NCBI GenBank assembly: GCA_001643675.2
Contig: LSRY02000021.1
Span: 930,001-994,000 of the forward strand
Source of the DNA: Monocercomonoides exilis
Lineage: Eukaryota > Preaxostyla > Oxymonadida > Polymastigidae
DNA length: 64,000 nt
Reading direction: 5' to 3'
Shown here: positions 22,706 through 35,673 of the stretch, piece by piece
How positions within the stretch are numbered: the first letter of the stretch is position 1
How the letters are laid out: each line of letters begins with the position of its first letter
The notes under the pieces: model-generated
Database searches by the model: none
Seen by the model: only the letters and a program-made list of their open reading frames with translations
What the model was told of the DNA's origin: nothing
Program-made: the position numbers and the translations under genes

Positions 22706-25121
22706 TTCTTTTTGTTTTAATTTCTATAGATAAATTGTGAAATAAAAAATTATTTCGAAAAATTTTGATAATTTCAAGATTCCACAGTAATTTTAAATAA
22801 AAGGCAATGTTTTTAAAAAAAACCTGTTTTTTTCAATTGTGGCCTGAAAGTCTTGCATTTATCAATAAAACAATTTTTTTCTGTTTGTAGTTTAAAGAAC
22901 ATCAACAATAAATATTTTATAATATTTTTAACAAACTTAGCATTTTTTGTGAGTTTTTTTAATTTTTTGATCATTTTCCTTCGAATGTGAAAATGAATCG
23001 TTTTCTAATAATAATGAATTTTAGCATGAAGATAAACGTTCAGCGAACATTTGCATCCATTTATATCAGAGTTTTGACTCAAACCTGATGAATTTCACTT
23101 TTTTGGCATTTCGAAATTACCATTTCATTTTTGAAATAAAAAAGGATGAAAATAAAAAGATATTTCATAATCGACAAGCAATATAAAGTAATATTATGTT
23201 TATATAAAACTCATTTTGAGTCATTCAGATTGAAAACTATGAAGTTATTCAAATGATCAATGCGTTTTCAACATTTTTCGGTATATATAGATGAAAACAA
23301 AAGAACATTCAAAAACTGAGTGACAACAAGTGCTTATATCCGTCGTTAGTATTATCGATTAATATCATTTTCTTTCTTTTAGGATTTCTCTCATTCGGAT
23401 TTTTTCGATGGATATTGAATCTTTCTGTGTGCAACGCTTTTACCAAAATAAAAGATATATATAATATAAAATTCTTAGCTGGTGTGAAACAGTTATCGAA
23501 TGAAATATTGAATTTTACAAAAATTTCTTTCTTTTTTAATGAAAACAATAACTTTTTGAGTTTGAACTCTGCAGTAAGGAACAACAGAAACAGAAATTTA
23601 TCAGAATCAAAAGACTGATTGATCTTTGTGAATGTTTCTTTTCCCTGAGCTCCTAATTCAAGTCAATATATCTTTTGATTTGAATGGTTGGTCTTTTGAA
23701 AGTTGTTTTAGCAGAAAGAAGAAAATAATTAAACTCAAAAAGAAATGGAATTATCAAAACTGATATTGAGCAATATTGATATGTTATTTGTTTGAAATTG
23801 AATTATTTTTGACTATTTATTGATTTCTTTCTCGTTCATAAGCTTGTTGAATTAGAATTGTATTGAAGGAGATGACAGAAATCGTTCAAAGCCATTAGTA
23901 CATCGCAACATGAAGCTCCTTGTCTATAAGTCTATTTGGCAGTTTTTTTATAGGCAGGGTCCTCTGTGAAAGAAGTTTGGAAGAACTTGTCTCCAATGAG
24001 ATGCATATTGCAACAGAGGCAGGAATAGAATTGTCAGAGTTTGTGAAGTGCGCGAATTAGAAGAAGAACGGAAATGTGAAATGTGTTAAAGAAGACAAGA
24101 TTGGCATCGAGATGACTCATTGCAATGAAGCATGATGCCCACTAATGCTGTGAGAAGAATGAAGAATTTGGAGTGGTTGTGGGCATTATTGCGAGAATGT
24201 TGAGGGAAGCGAAGGGTGATGATGGAGAAATCAGCAAGCAATGGATGAATAATTTTCAAGGCGCAGTGGATAACCAAGATGTGAAAGCTGAAAGCTTGCC
24301 AGAAAGCAGAGCCACCGATGCAGTTTTGGAGGGAACGATCTGATCAGATGGAGCAAAAGTGTGACTTGCGGATGAATTGAAGCTTCTGAGAAATCTTAGT
24401 GAAATGCTGAAAGAAAAGACGGAGAGTGAAAGCCTTAACGCAAAACTGAAAAAGAGGAAAAGAGAGTTATTGAAAAAGATGGAAGAAGAAGGGAACAAAG
24501 AATGCATTGTTGCGTCAGGCCGATGCTTTGTTAATGGATCGCTTTTTTTTCTTTTCTTTTCTTCTTATTTTCTCTTTCAAAGACCTGAACATTATTTTGT
24601 TCATTGCTGAGAAAATTATAATTATTATTGTCTTAAAATTTTGCTTCATTTGCTTTTGAGCAGAACAGTTGTTTGCATAAATATTAAAGGAATATTTTTT
24701 TTTTTTGAAAACAGTTAGTTTAAAAACTGAAACTTAAAAACACGAGTCTTTTAAAGTATTTGGCATCTTCAAAAATTCATTGAAACAACATTTTTCTATC
24801 ATAATATGTGAAACTTTTTGCTTTGAACTTTCACAAGAGAAAAAATTTAAACAGTCATGTTTTGAGAAAAAATAAGTTCTTGTGTGAAGTATTTTCTTTT
24901 TTTAAAAAAAACATTCGAAAGAATTATGAATTTTGAAAATCGTATAAATATAGGGACTTCAAAGCTTCTGTGGCCTTTTTTTGCTTTTTTTGAACAGAAT
25001 TTTTTCGTCTCAATTAAACTTGCGTTAATTGAATTTTGTTTCCTCTATGATCAGTCGTTGAATGCCTGTTCGTAGCTTCACTTCATCAACCGCAGACTTG
25101 ACAATTATCCCACAACTTCTA

Positions 25122-25844
25122 TCAATGACCTCTCATTTTTCTTTTGGTATGCTCTATGAATGAAAAGTTCCCAGTTTCTGCAAGCCACATTACCGAATAA
25201 GATGAATAACTTGTCGATGAATTGCAATTAATCTTTTCGAAATTCATTCCCAAATGGTTTGTCGATAATCTGCACACTTCTTCTAGTTTTGATGATGAAG
25301 AAGACATAGAAAGTGAACTCGTCCCAATCACACTAACTGTCTTCGCTTTCTCAACGACAGAAATCTTCTTTTCCCCAACATTGATCGTCTCCCCTTCGCT
25401 CACATGCCTTCCACCCAGCAACGTGATTGTCGAGCTCAGCTGCACCATGCTCGACTCCTCTGCATACCCCACTGTCTTGCCAGGTGCTGCCTCACTCATC
25501 CCACATAGATTGTTCGTGTCGTCCACACTCACCCCGACATACCGATCCTTCATCCCTTCCTTCAGCCAATCCTTCTTTTCTGTATGCTGAGGCACCCAAC
25601 TGCTTCCATAATAATATTGGTGGCACACTCTCTTATCATTAGTATTTGTTGTGTACGATTCATAAAAAGGATTGTTCGATGAGAAGAGATTGTATCGATC
25701 TTCAAAATACACATCGTGGCCATATGGAGTGGAATTACTGCAACTGCAATCGTTGAAGAAGAGAAATAACAATAAGTGTAATTGCTTTGAAGCTGTTTGT
25801 TGGTTTGGATTAAACCAAAATCCTCTACCATTCGATGCTGCCAA
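25122..25844 (-). pseudogene. Fragment of a beta-helix receptor-family gene
   Basis: A 240-codon frame without a signal peptide. Its middle resembles, from memory, an ectodomain segment of Preaxostyla beta-helix receptors: GHDVYFED, an Asn/Tyr-rich stretch, SVDDTNNLCGMSE, then SSTITLLGGRHVSEGETI, NVGEKKISVV and SVIGTSS. It ends after HTKRKMRGH without the membrane helix or cytoplasmic tail expected of the family, and the upstream sequence lies in another frame (25562-25981). It is best read as a truncated relic. A short exon of a larger gene is possible, but I found no matching neighbour exons. Confidence 0.6.
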
Positions 25845-26811
25845 ACACGATATAAATTGGAAGCTCCTCGTTTTGAATGAAGACTACACATTGAAACAGC
25901 GCATTTCTCCTCCATTTGAACTTGAAAGTATGCATGAAGAAAACGAGCACTTAATTTATCAAGCTCTCTCCCACTTCCCATTCACAATTCCGAAACAGAT
26001 TTTCAGATCTGAAAATTTTCGAGAATAAGTCGTTTTTCGTAGCTTCTTTAAATGTTAAATTTTCATACAATTGCGAAAATGTAAACTTCGAAAAAATATG
26101 TGGATTGTTCTCTATTTCATCGATTCATTAACATTTCTTCTTTCAACTTATTTCACTCTTCAAATTTTGCATTTCATCATCATATGCCCAGACTTTCGTA
26201 AACTTCATCTTTCCTTTTTGAAGAATTCATGACTGCAGCAATGCCTCCAATCCTTTGATTCAGAATTTCAAGCTTTCTTTTTTCATTAAAGACCAAAACT
26301 GTTTGACAAGAAAAAATCTTAAAAGATTTTATGAGGGAAATTATATGAAATAAAAAATACTCCTACTACGTTATCCACATATTTATTTTGACGAAAGAAG
26401 ATCATAATGTTTTGTTGAGATTATTATTCGAAAATCTTGAAAATTGATAAAACACTTGATTAGAACTGAATTAACAATTTCAGCCATGATGAACATTTGA
26501 TATTTGAAACAAACAATTTTTATCAAGACAAATAATTATGTACAAATTTGTTATTCAAATGTTCAAAATAGGCCTTTGCGACAGACCGACATTTTTTCAT
26601 CAGCTCGACAAGTCGACCGACAAAACAGTTCACTGGTATTTAATTTTAAGTTCAATGAAAAAACATTCAAATTTAAATATTGCTTTTTTGTTTTCATTAA
26701 GTTATATTTATAATTATTTATAAAATAAAATTTCACAAGATTCGAACAAACAAATATGTTTAGTTTTTTGAAATTTTAAATATTCAATGGGTTATCGACA
26801 GATCTTTATCG

Positions 26812-26880
26812 AGATCAGTCGAACGATAAAGATCAGTCGGAAGAAAGATCAGTCGGCATAAAAGATCAATCTATCGAACG
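26812..26880 (+). repeat. GATCAGTCG short repeat cluster
   Basis: Three copies of GATCAGTCG within 45 nt plus two diverged ones (GATCTTTAT, GATCAATCT). A related CGACAGACCGAC / GTCGACCGAC pair lies about 200 nt upstream (26578-26622). Function unknown; possibly the eroded end of a transposable element. Confidence 0.5.
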
Positions 26881-29159
26881 AATGTTCTATTTTGAAATCG
26901 TTTTGTCTTTCAAACATTGTTTTTTTATTTATTCTATTCAAAGAAAATAATTGTGAATAAGCATTAAAATATGACAGAGATAGAATTTGTGTTTTTGATA
27001 TATTTTTCGATATTTTCATTCGTTTAATGACACATTTTGTTTCGCACTTTATCTGTTTATGTATTAATGTTCAAATAATTGTTATCCATAAAAATGAACT
27101 GAACTAAAATCCATAATTATATATTTTTTATTTTGTTTAAAAACACAATATTCCTGTCAACCGCTGGAAAAGATATGTTGAATGTTTAACTAATATCTTT
27201 GCTTTTAAGTTTGAATACGAAGGGCAGGATATAGATATTTGACAAGTTGTCAATGCTTGTGAAGATATTTTGATATTTATTGTGATAATTTGAATTATTT
27301 AATTTCGATTTCAAAAGGAAAAGAGACTCATTCAAATGGAAATTACAAGAAGAAGTGAAAATATGAAGATGATCACAATTCAATATTTTTTTTTACGGAA
27401 GAAAGAAAAAGAAAAAGAAATTACTAAGATTTTGAAGAAGATAAAAAAAGTTACATATTCATTAAAGAAGAAAAAGATGAATTGTGCGTTCATAAAGTAT
27501 CTGTGCCATAGAAATGGTTTGTGTGCTGAACAAGAAGATCCATTGCTGAAGCTTCTGAAGACTTTGAGATGAATAGGAGTCAGCTGCGGGCCATCGATTT
27601 CTTCAATAAGAGAATTCGCACACAATTTAGCACAAGCACTTGCACATACACAGCAAGGAATTTAAACATGGAGATGAAACTTGATTTCATTTTGATACCA
27701 CCTGCGAAAAGAAGTCTGACTCCGTCTTATTCAGCTCAAAGTGCTCAATTTTCTTTTTCTTCTTTATTTATTTATTTTTTCGCCCAGGATTGCAGCAAGA
27801 GAAGTCCGGAAATGAGGTTTATCTATCTGTTTGTTAGAGGAATAATGGCTCTGCTGTATCATTCACAAAAGGAGCAGAGATACTGGTTTCATTCCAAGCA
27901 TCTCACTTCTCTCAATTTGTGGAAGCCATGCAAGGCTGTGCTGTTTGATAGTAGATATATACCAGGGAAAAGGAGATGATGGAGTTTGATCTGACAACAT
28001 GGCAGGTTCTGTTTTCCTTAAAGATAAACAACGAGATATTACAGCTGATTCAGGAAGTGAGGTGGTGTGCTGCCGAACCAACTGGGGAGCAAAGGCGATG
28101 AGCAGCAGATGAACAGTCACATTGATTTTTGCGGTTTGTTTGTGTGCACACATCTTTGATCCAGTCATGCAGCCCAAAACCACATAAATGATTGTCTATT
28201 CGCACTTTTCACTGCAAATACACATGAGGCTGTATAATGATGTTATGAATCCGTCTCTTCTCTCTTCGTAGCCTGGGATTTGCTCCAGTGAAATACTAAA
28301 GAGCCTACAAAAAAAAGTGAGCTGCTGCTATTCCACAAAGCAAAGTTTATTGACTGCCGCCTCATGTTCCACTCACGCAAATGGATGACTTCAATAGAGG
28401 CAGAAAGCTTTTTGTTTTGAAATCAAATACCAGCTCAGCAGACGATTCTGCAGAAGGCTGCAAAAATGATAGCTTCTGGAACTGTATTAACTTCTGTCTA
28501 ACATCGTTTGTCTGCTTCTTTATCTTCATCCTTATCTTCTTCCTTTTCTTCTTCTTCAAATACTTCATTTTCCTCAAATTCTTCTATATCAACATTTTCC
28601 CTCAAGAATTCAGCTTGAAACAAACTTCGCTTCTTTTATTCAGAACCTCATCCATCATTTGTTTCTTTTCACTCACCGTTCTTCTCCTTCATCTTCTTCT
28701 TTCCTCTACAAAAGCCTTCCTTGTCCTCGTCTGAAAGTCCATCTAATAGAAGTCGATGAGTCGATGAGCTTCCATTCATAAGCCATCACTTCGGTGTACT
28801 GAATGGAAAAGATACAATGTTTGATCACAGCTTCTTACGATCCCATTATGAAAAGAGGATCATTTTGCACACTGAAAGTGGTTGGACGAGTGAGGCAGTC
28901 AATAGGCGAAAGAGACAAAACAGTTAATTCATCGAAAAATGAAGACGAGAATGAAGAAAAGAAAAGCAGAAACATAAATGCAAATACTGTGAATGCATCT
29001 CATTTAGGAAAAGGTTAAAGAAGGAAATAAGATGAATGTTAACAGAAAAGGAAAAGAGAAAAAGAAAGAAAGAAAGAAAATGTTGAAGCGATGAAGGAGA
29101 CTGATTGCGATGAAAAAAAAGCTGAAGAATGAAGAAAGAAAGATCGTGATGTGAAGCAA

Positions 29160-29640
29160 GCAATTTTTCGTGGGACGAGACATCGATCTCTCCAACAGTA
29201 ATGGGCAAAGCCATCAATTACATATCATCTCCATCTTTAACATATCCGTCTTCAACAAGCTCATTGTTATCTACTGCAGCTACGTGATAAATGTGTGGAA
29301 CGCAGCGGAAAGGTAAGGGAGTTTCATTACGTATTCCAGTGTTTGATTTCTATTCTGCATGTGTATCGATCAGAATGAGAGAAGGATTATTAGAGATGCT
29401 TGCGATGAGATAGTGTTTTTCACCCACTGTAACACTGGTGCTGCCTTGAGAGATGTCCATCATATTTTCCATCCTGCGTTAGATTTCCAAAAGGAAAAGC
29501 ATGTGATCTTACCGTTGAACGCACAGAAAATATTCATCTTTATCTGGCAGCGCAAAATGCACTTCTGTGAAGATCCCAAGTTGCTGCTCAAGTCCCACAT
29601 TGAGTCAAATGAAAACATCTATTAATTTATCGAAGGTTTG
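29160..29640 (-). pseudogene. Unidentified minus-strand coding relic
   Basis: One minus-strand frame reads like protein for about 160 codons but is broken by several stops. Protein-like segments include LPFRCVPHIYHVAAVDNNEL, VEDGYVKDGDDM and PITVGEIDVSSHEKLLA. I do not recognise the family. The even amino-acid composition between the stops is the only reason to suspect past coding. Confidence 0.3.
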
Positions 29641-31776
29641 TAACTTCCACAGGCATCATTTTGGAATCGTTGTTTGTACATAATAGCTCTCAGGAGGAGA
29701 CATTGAGGGAGCACAGTCTGCTTCCACAAAGACTGATGGGTGAGCAGAATGAGAAAGTTCAGAAGGCTCCTTCTCCTTAAAGAATAGGCAAAATGCAGTG
29801 GGTTATTTACAGCCTATTCCTCCTTTTTCCTCTTCTGCCCCAACCCTCTCGCTTACAGTTGGATGTTCATTCGTTCAACATGAGTTGTAAAGCGTATATT
29901 CTTTTCATCATCTCACATCGCAAGCACAAGTGAAATAAAACAGATATATAATTCAGAACTCATTCGATGCCAACAATTCCATTGACAACTCGAGTGATTG
30001 TGTTGCGGAACATAGACAGCGGTTGGAAAATAAATGTTAAATCACATGATGAAAGCATTTGGAGAAGAAAGAAGAGGTGAGGAAAAAAAGAAAAAGACGG
30101 AACAGAAGGAAATAAAGATTCACGAGTTTTTTATGGGAAACTGAACAGAAGCAGAGGAGCGGAAGCTGATGAAGCAGACGAATAGAAAGAGGCAACGAAG
30201 ACAACAAAGGCGATCTATTGCTCAGCGGGAAAAGCCAAGAGCATTCTTCCGTTTGAAGAGAACGAATTAGGCAGAAAAAGGAGCCTTTTCAACTGGACGA
30301 ACTCGATTCTTTGTATTTGATGAAGTGCATCTCCTCGATTTTTTTAACGCACCAGAAGACTGTAGGTTCGCAACATCAGACGGAAGAAAAAATACTGTTG
30401 AACACATTTGGAATTAAATTAGCTTTATCTGCATCATTTTCTGCGCTTTCATTTACAATGTTTCCATATGACTCTCTTCCTTTATCTTTATCATTTTCTC
30501 GGACGTCAAAACAAATATTGATTTCACTGAACACAGACACATTCAGATTTCCATGCGAAAAAGGAACAAAATGCTTTACGACCTGCCTCTTTCTGCCTTC
30601 ATTTTTTCTTTCGAAACACCATCTTCACACTCTTTTTGAATGGCCACCTCCGGCTTTTGTTATTCTCTCAATCACTGATGCTAACAGACCTCGGAACTCG
30701 ACTGAAGGGGAAAGGAGGATTAATTGTTCTGTTCGAAATTCCATTTTCAACATGCAGCAGAGAAGGCAACCTAGCTGAAGAAGGCTCTCAATTAGAAGCA
30801 CAGACCAGAGGTGCAAAAGGAACATCTGCTTCTCGGAACAGCACTCAAAGTTCATATGCTTTCAACAATTCATGTAATACCAGTGCTCCGCTTTCGCCTC
30901 GTTTCAGTGAACGCTCAACTCTCTCATCTTCCGATGAATTGTCGAATCAGATGCATACCTCTCAACTCACTGTATCCTATCGGTTCAAACCATCTTTTCT
31001 TTTGCTGACTATCTTCTCATCAAAGAACAATAAGATACAATTTGAAGCACACAAGCTTCAAAACAGAAATTCTGTTTTACACAAAAAGCCACAGCTGTCC
31101 TGCTTTGCTTCTCTCCATGTGACTCGAACTCTTTTATGTTCACCACCTTTGCTGCTTCGTTCTCTTTCAGTTTGAACAAATAATTGATGCAAAAACTTCT
31201 GTTTGTCGCTTCAACATCTTTTCCTGCAACAAATGCAATCCAGCCATTTTTATTTTGTCTTCCTTATTGAAAAAGCTGAACCTTTTTCATCAAACCTGCA
31301 TTTACTTATCATCTTTCAATTGCCTATGCCATGAATAAAAAAAGTTCCATTGTTGGAAGCAAAATTACTTTAATTTGTCGGTCTTCAGATTGGTCATTTA
31401 ATGCTGCGGAAGTTCGGGAACAGATGACTCGAAACGTATTCACACAGCGCTGATTTATAATCCTTTATTTAATATTTTCCAAATAATCTGAACTGAATCT
31501 TAATGCTCTTAAAGATCTAATTATTGTTTTTGAATTTGAATTTGAATTATGCTTTGGGTTTGTATATGATTTTTGTGAATTATTGTTTCATCTTCCAATG
31601 AAAATTTCAGAATTACTAACGAAAAGTTGAAATAATAAAAAAATTGATTGATGACGTTTCAGAGAAAAGATGCTTTTGAAAAAGAAAGACTTTTTTTCTC
31701 GTTCAAGAAAAATGAGTATCAAATAAATATTCCATTCAAAATTGGGCATAGCGATTTGTCAAAAACACAAAAAGAT

Positions 31777-31811
31777 AAAAATTCTTTGTTAATCACAAAC
31801 AAAGAATTTTT
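31777..31811. repeat. Hairpin, 14-bp perfect stem
   Basis: AAAAATTCTTTGTT (31777-31790) and its reverse complement (31798-31811) are separated by a 7-nt loop. No gene lies nearby; significance unknown. Confidence 0.6.
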
Positions 31812-32436
31812 ATTTTGAAATAATAAAAGAGTAAAAAAATAAAAAAGTTTTAAATATTTATTAATTGAAAAAAAAATAAAACTCTCGACTCAGTCCGAGT
31901 TTTTTGATTGACACGCATCGCTAAAAATTACCTTGTCGCAAAGGCCTAGTTCAAAATCAATTCAAAACAAATATTTTATTGAAACTTTAAATATGCTTTA
32001 TTTAAAAAAATATCTCGATAAAAATGAAACAAATGCAAATTGTGAATATATTAGATGAATTGTGAATAGAATTTTTTTATTTGAATAAATTCATTTTATT
32101 TGAATGAACTGGGTTTTTCTTAAATGATATCATGTTATTTTGAATGGTTGAAGTGACACTTGAATAAAGAGCGATACATTTAAATAAAGTTTTTATGAAA
32201 AAGAAGTGAACACTTATTATAATATTTTCACGTTTATTTTTAACTTTATCAACAAATAAATTGAAAAATTCTAAAAAACTGAGATTTTTCATTTTTCTCA
32301 AACAATATTTGATATATATTTAAAGAAGATTTTTTTTGACAAAAAGAATGTGAAATATCGAAAATTAATAATTTATTCTTGTTATTCTGTTCTATTTTCA
32401 ACTTTTTTACTTTTTTTGATCTCTGAGTAATTAAAT

Positions 32437-35361
32437 ATGAAAAACAATAATTTATTTCTTTTAAAGTTCGTGGAGTAATCTACAACAAATAAAGCATATA
32501 AATTTGAAGCGCTCAGTCGAGTTGACAGGTTGAAGCTGTTTTCATCTTTGTCACTTTCTCCGTTGAATGGATATATTTCATTTTCATAGATCGATTTTTT
32601 TAAAGGCCACTCTTCATTTATCTCTTTTCCTCTTATTCTATTCTCTCCTCCACTGCTCCTCAGGTGACATCTCCATCGTTACCATTTCATATGTCTTATG
32701 ATCCTTTCTGATGTTATCATTCACAATCTCTCTCAGATCATCTGCTTCATTCTTCACTTTCTTCCATCGAACAGCCAGAATAGCAACAATTGCAAGCAGA
32801 AGCACTGCAAGTACAACACACACAATCTCAACAATAGGCCAAAAATGATTTTTCTTTCTTTCTACCTTCGGCAATCTTTTCAAATGCCTTTAGCTCAGAT
32901 TCAATTCTATTCTTTAGGATGATTGACTCCGCTCATGAAAGAGAATCAATCTTTCCAAACAAGATCTTTACAGATACTTACGTTTCCTCAGATGCATTGA
33001 AATAATTGATGCTGGAATGGCTGCATGAATCTCTATTTCACCTGCAAACTCTTCTGACAGACGCGGAGACACCTGGAGCTTGTGAATCATTCCATTTAAT
33101 GAATCAACTTGGAGAGCAAAACCTCGGGGCAGAAGCAAGGAACCATAAAGATCAATTGAAAGAGTGCTCCCTTACTAGCGAGATATCACTGAATTCAGAT
33201 ACGGAATGAAGAACGGAGAGTCACTTTCTGAAGCGACTATAGAAAAATTGCATTCCTTAATTCAAGGCCCAAAGTGATGAGTTCTCTTGAAAGCCATCTC
33301 CGCTTTTCGGGCTTTGAATATTCAGAAGCGCATGACCAGAGCAGGCGATATTGTTCCTCATGGACGGATAACCCACTGCACCCGGCTGTTGTTGACAAAT
33401 AATACAAAATGAACGGAAATGCTTCCGCCAGAGATCGACAGCCATCTCTTGGACGAATTGCCAATGCTCGTGTGTATTATTCTTCACGAGCAATTCTGAA
33501 GATCAACCATTGATCCAAACCACTGGTACAGCTTTTATAATGGATTGTTATTCAGTTCGAACTTTCGAGATCTTGCTTTTCAGTCAAGCACACACACGAA
33601 GACACGTGAGTATATTTCAAATCAACCAACACTGAAATGCAACATTTTTCAGTGTGCGAAGCGCACTTCTTGTCTGAGCAGTTCTCCAATTCCAGCAACA
33701 AGGACGAAGTTAAAGATGCAAAACAGCACCGGATAAGCGAATCTCGGGCAACATTTTGATATGATGACTGCTTCATCCAGAAAGATGAGTCATTCTACGT
33801 CACGCTCACTGTGCACCCATTCTCAAGCATCGTGTTAGAAATTGCCAACAAATTCACCTCCACATCTGAATCTTCGCATTCGACGGAAAGCAAAGATTCA
33901 TTTGATACTAGTGTATCGTCGAATTCCAGGTTGCTGCACCTGATGTTCGAATGTCCTCCTAAACCATCTGAGCAAAACGCAATCATGCTCGATCCGCTCT
34001 GGGTGCCTCTCATCTGAATGTTCTGGAGCTGACAGTCTTTGCAGTTGCGAAGAATGAGGCCTGATCGCTGAGCGCTGCAATTGGATATTAGCACTTGCTG
34101 CGTATAGAGGTTTGCCAGATTGCGGAAGTCCAACAACACAGCAGAATTTATATTTGAAATGTTCAAGTTCATAAATGAGCAATATTGTTACACTCTTGTT
34201 GCTACACACGAAGAACTGAGACGGAGAGAAGCAAAAGTGCATCCGTTGATCGACAGCCTCCCATTCTCCACAATAATGACAGAGCAGTTCAGCCTCGTTT
34301 CAGTGTTTCCGCTCCAATCTTCTTGAGCAAATGTTGTATCTACAATCGAAAAGTTGCCATCTGTCAGCAACAGCAAACTGCAATGAGAAGAAGAAAAAGC
34401 GCTGCCAAACAAAAACAAAAGAAATTCCTCTTTCACTCTCTACGAGCATGCAACAAGACTGCTCCTCTTGCTTCTGATGATAAGGTTCAGCACAATATTC
34501 CCTCTTACACCTTCCAGATCCAGAGACTTGATCGAGACATCGCAAGTACTTGTTTCCTATGCCATCACACCCGTTTGTCGATCAGCAAATTGCTGTAAAC
34601 TGAAGGAATGATGTGAGACAATGCAATATTCAAAGAAGAGCAGGGCGCACTGACAGCTCCGCATTGGCGTGAATCTGAGGTGTTGTCTGCTGAAGAAGAG
34701 GCAAATATTGTCTCGCTTTGATACACAACCATAAGCAGCAACAGATCTTGCTCGTCCGAATAGTCTTGCGCGGTGCATCCCCACATGGCAAGATCCCGAA
34801 CAAACGGAGGTCTGAAGTCGAGCTGGAAGAGCTCAATGCTGATTTGTGATTTGATATTTGTGCATCTCACATACAGATCTCGTCCTGTGAGCGCCTTGTT
34901 GTTCATGAACTTGGTGTTTTTCAACAGGAAAAGAAGCAGGCAATCTCTTGTGATCAAAGCGCAATCCAGGAATACAACGCCTCCTCTTCTTGTTGCAGAA
35001 CAGAAACATACAGAGATAGCTGAAAAACTGCACTCGAAAAATCCTCCTTCGTTCAATTTCATGATCAATTCTCAACCGCTCTCGCTCTGTCTACTTCCAC
35101 AGTTCCTGATCGATGCGTTTTGCATAGACACGCTGGAATGTTCGCCACCAGTGCAGCTAATGATGGAATGCTCAGATGGTGCATTTTTGAGGAGCGAATG
35201 GAGCGTGCAGCATTTCAGTTGCACTGTTGGACTGCTGCCTTCATTTAATTCCTGTGGCTCGCCTTTCCACTCAGCCTGCTCCAACACTGCAACAATGCTT
35301 CCGAACATCAGCTCCATGTTACCCATTGATACATTTGTCAAGTCAATGCTGCTTCCATGTA
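32437..35361 (-). pseudogene. Beta-helix receptor pseudogene, 3' part
   Basis: Successive minus-strand frames align with the receptors at 40.6 and 60 kb. Matches include NKALTGRDLYVRC, DFRPPFVRDLAMWGC and SEQDLLLL-type segments (34565-35068), VIIVENGRLSINGCTF (34188-34436), CSGHALLN...SGDGFQENSSLWALN (33257-33400) and the membrane segment plus juxtamembrane motif KNEADDLREIVND...MEMSPEEQWRRE (32638-32883). Lesions include a TGA at 35072-35074, a frameshift near 34560 where the frame resumes as CDVSIKSL, and another near 32640. The kinase-like domain is missing. At 35361 a transposon begins; the gene's next upstream codons are found beyond its far end at 37942. Confidence 0.85.
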
Positions 35362-35400
35362 CAGTCAGTGCCAAAGCCGATCCTTGGTGCGTAACCCGAA

Positions 35401-35404
<4 letters not shown>

Positions 35405-35438
<34 letters not shown>
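35405..35438. repeat. (GA)17 microsatellite
   Basis: Perfect dinucleotide run just inside the left terminal repeat of the transposon; on the minus strand it reads (TC)n. Confidence 0.9.
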
Positions 35439-35441
<3 letters not shown>

Positions 35442-35673
35442 CAATCATTTTTCGAAGTTGAAAAAAGTATTTCTTGAATAAAAGACAAAATATATTTAAC
35501 TATTCGTTGAAACCAGGTATTTGGCAAAATATTTAGTAATTTTCAAATGAAATAATTAACAAAGAAAATTCATTTTGTTTTTGTTTTATTATTGGCATGG
35601 TCAAAAAATAATCGATATGAAGCAATTCTTTAAAAAGAAAACTTCTTGTTAGTTCTTCAAAATGATGTGAAGG

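Larger units (their letters stand above)
20504..25121. other. AT-rich intergenic region with relics
   Basis: About 4.6 kb with no supported gene. It includes two copies of the dispersed repeat and an AAAAT microsatellite. From about 23900 to 24600 the DNA is richer in G and C and holds short opposed frames (24256-24507 minus, 24377-24610 plus) with no recognised domain, perhaps a decayed gene. Confidence 0.5.
25845..32436. other. Gene-poor region with decayed sequences
   Basis: About 6.6 kb with no intact gene. Richer-GC patches at about 27540-28400 and 28790-31200 hold short frames on both strands, interrupted every 50-150 codons; one minus-strand relic at 29160-29640 is listed. A 14-bp hairpin lies at 31777-31811, and a GATCAGTCG repeat at 26812-26880. 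The remainder is AT-rich and unremarkable. Confidence 0.5.

Noticed and set aside
35072-35527. 151-codon minus-strand frame as one gene
   Set aside because: It mixes intergenic-looking transposon sequence, the (GA)n tract and the terminal repeat with receptor codons; only the part below 35362 belongs to the receptor relic.
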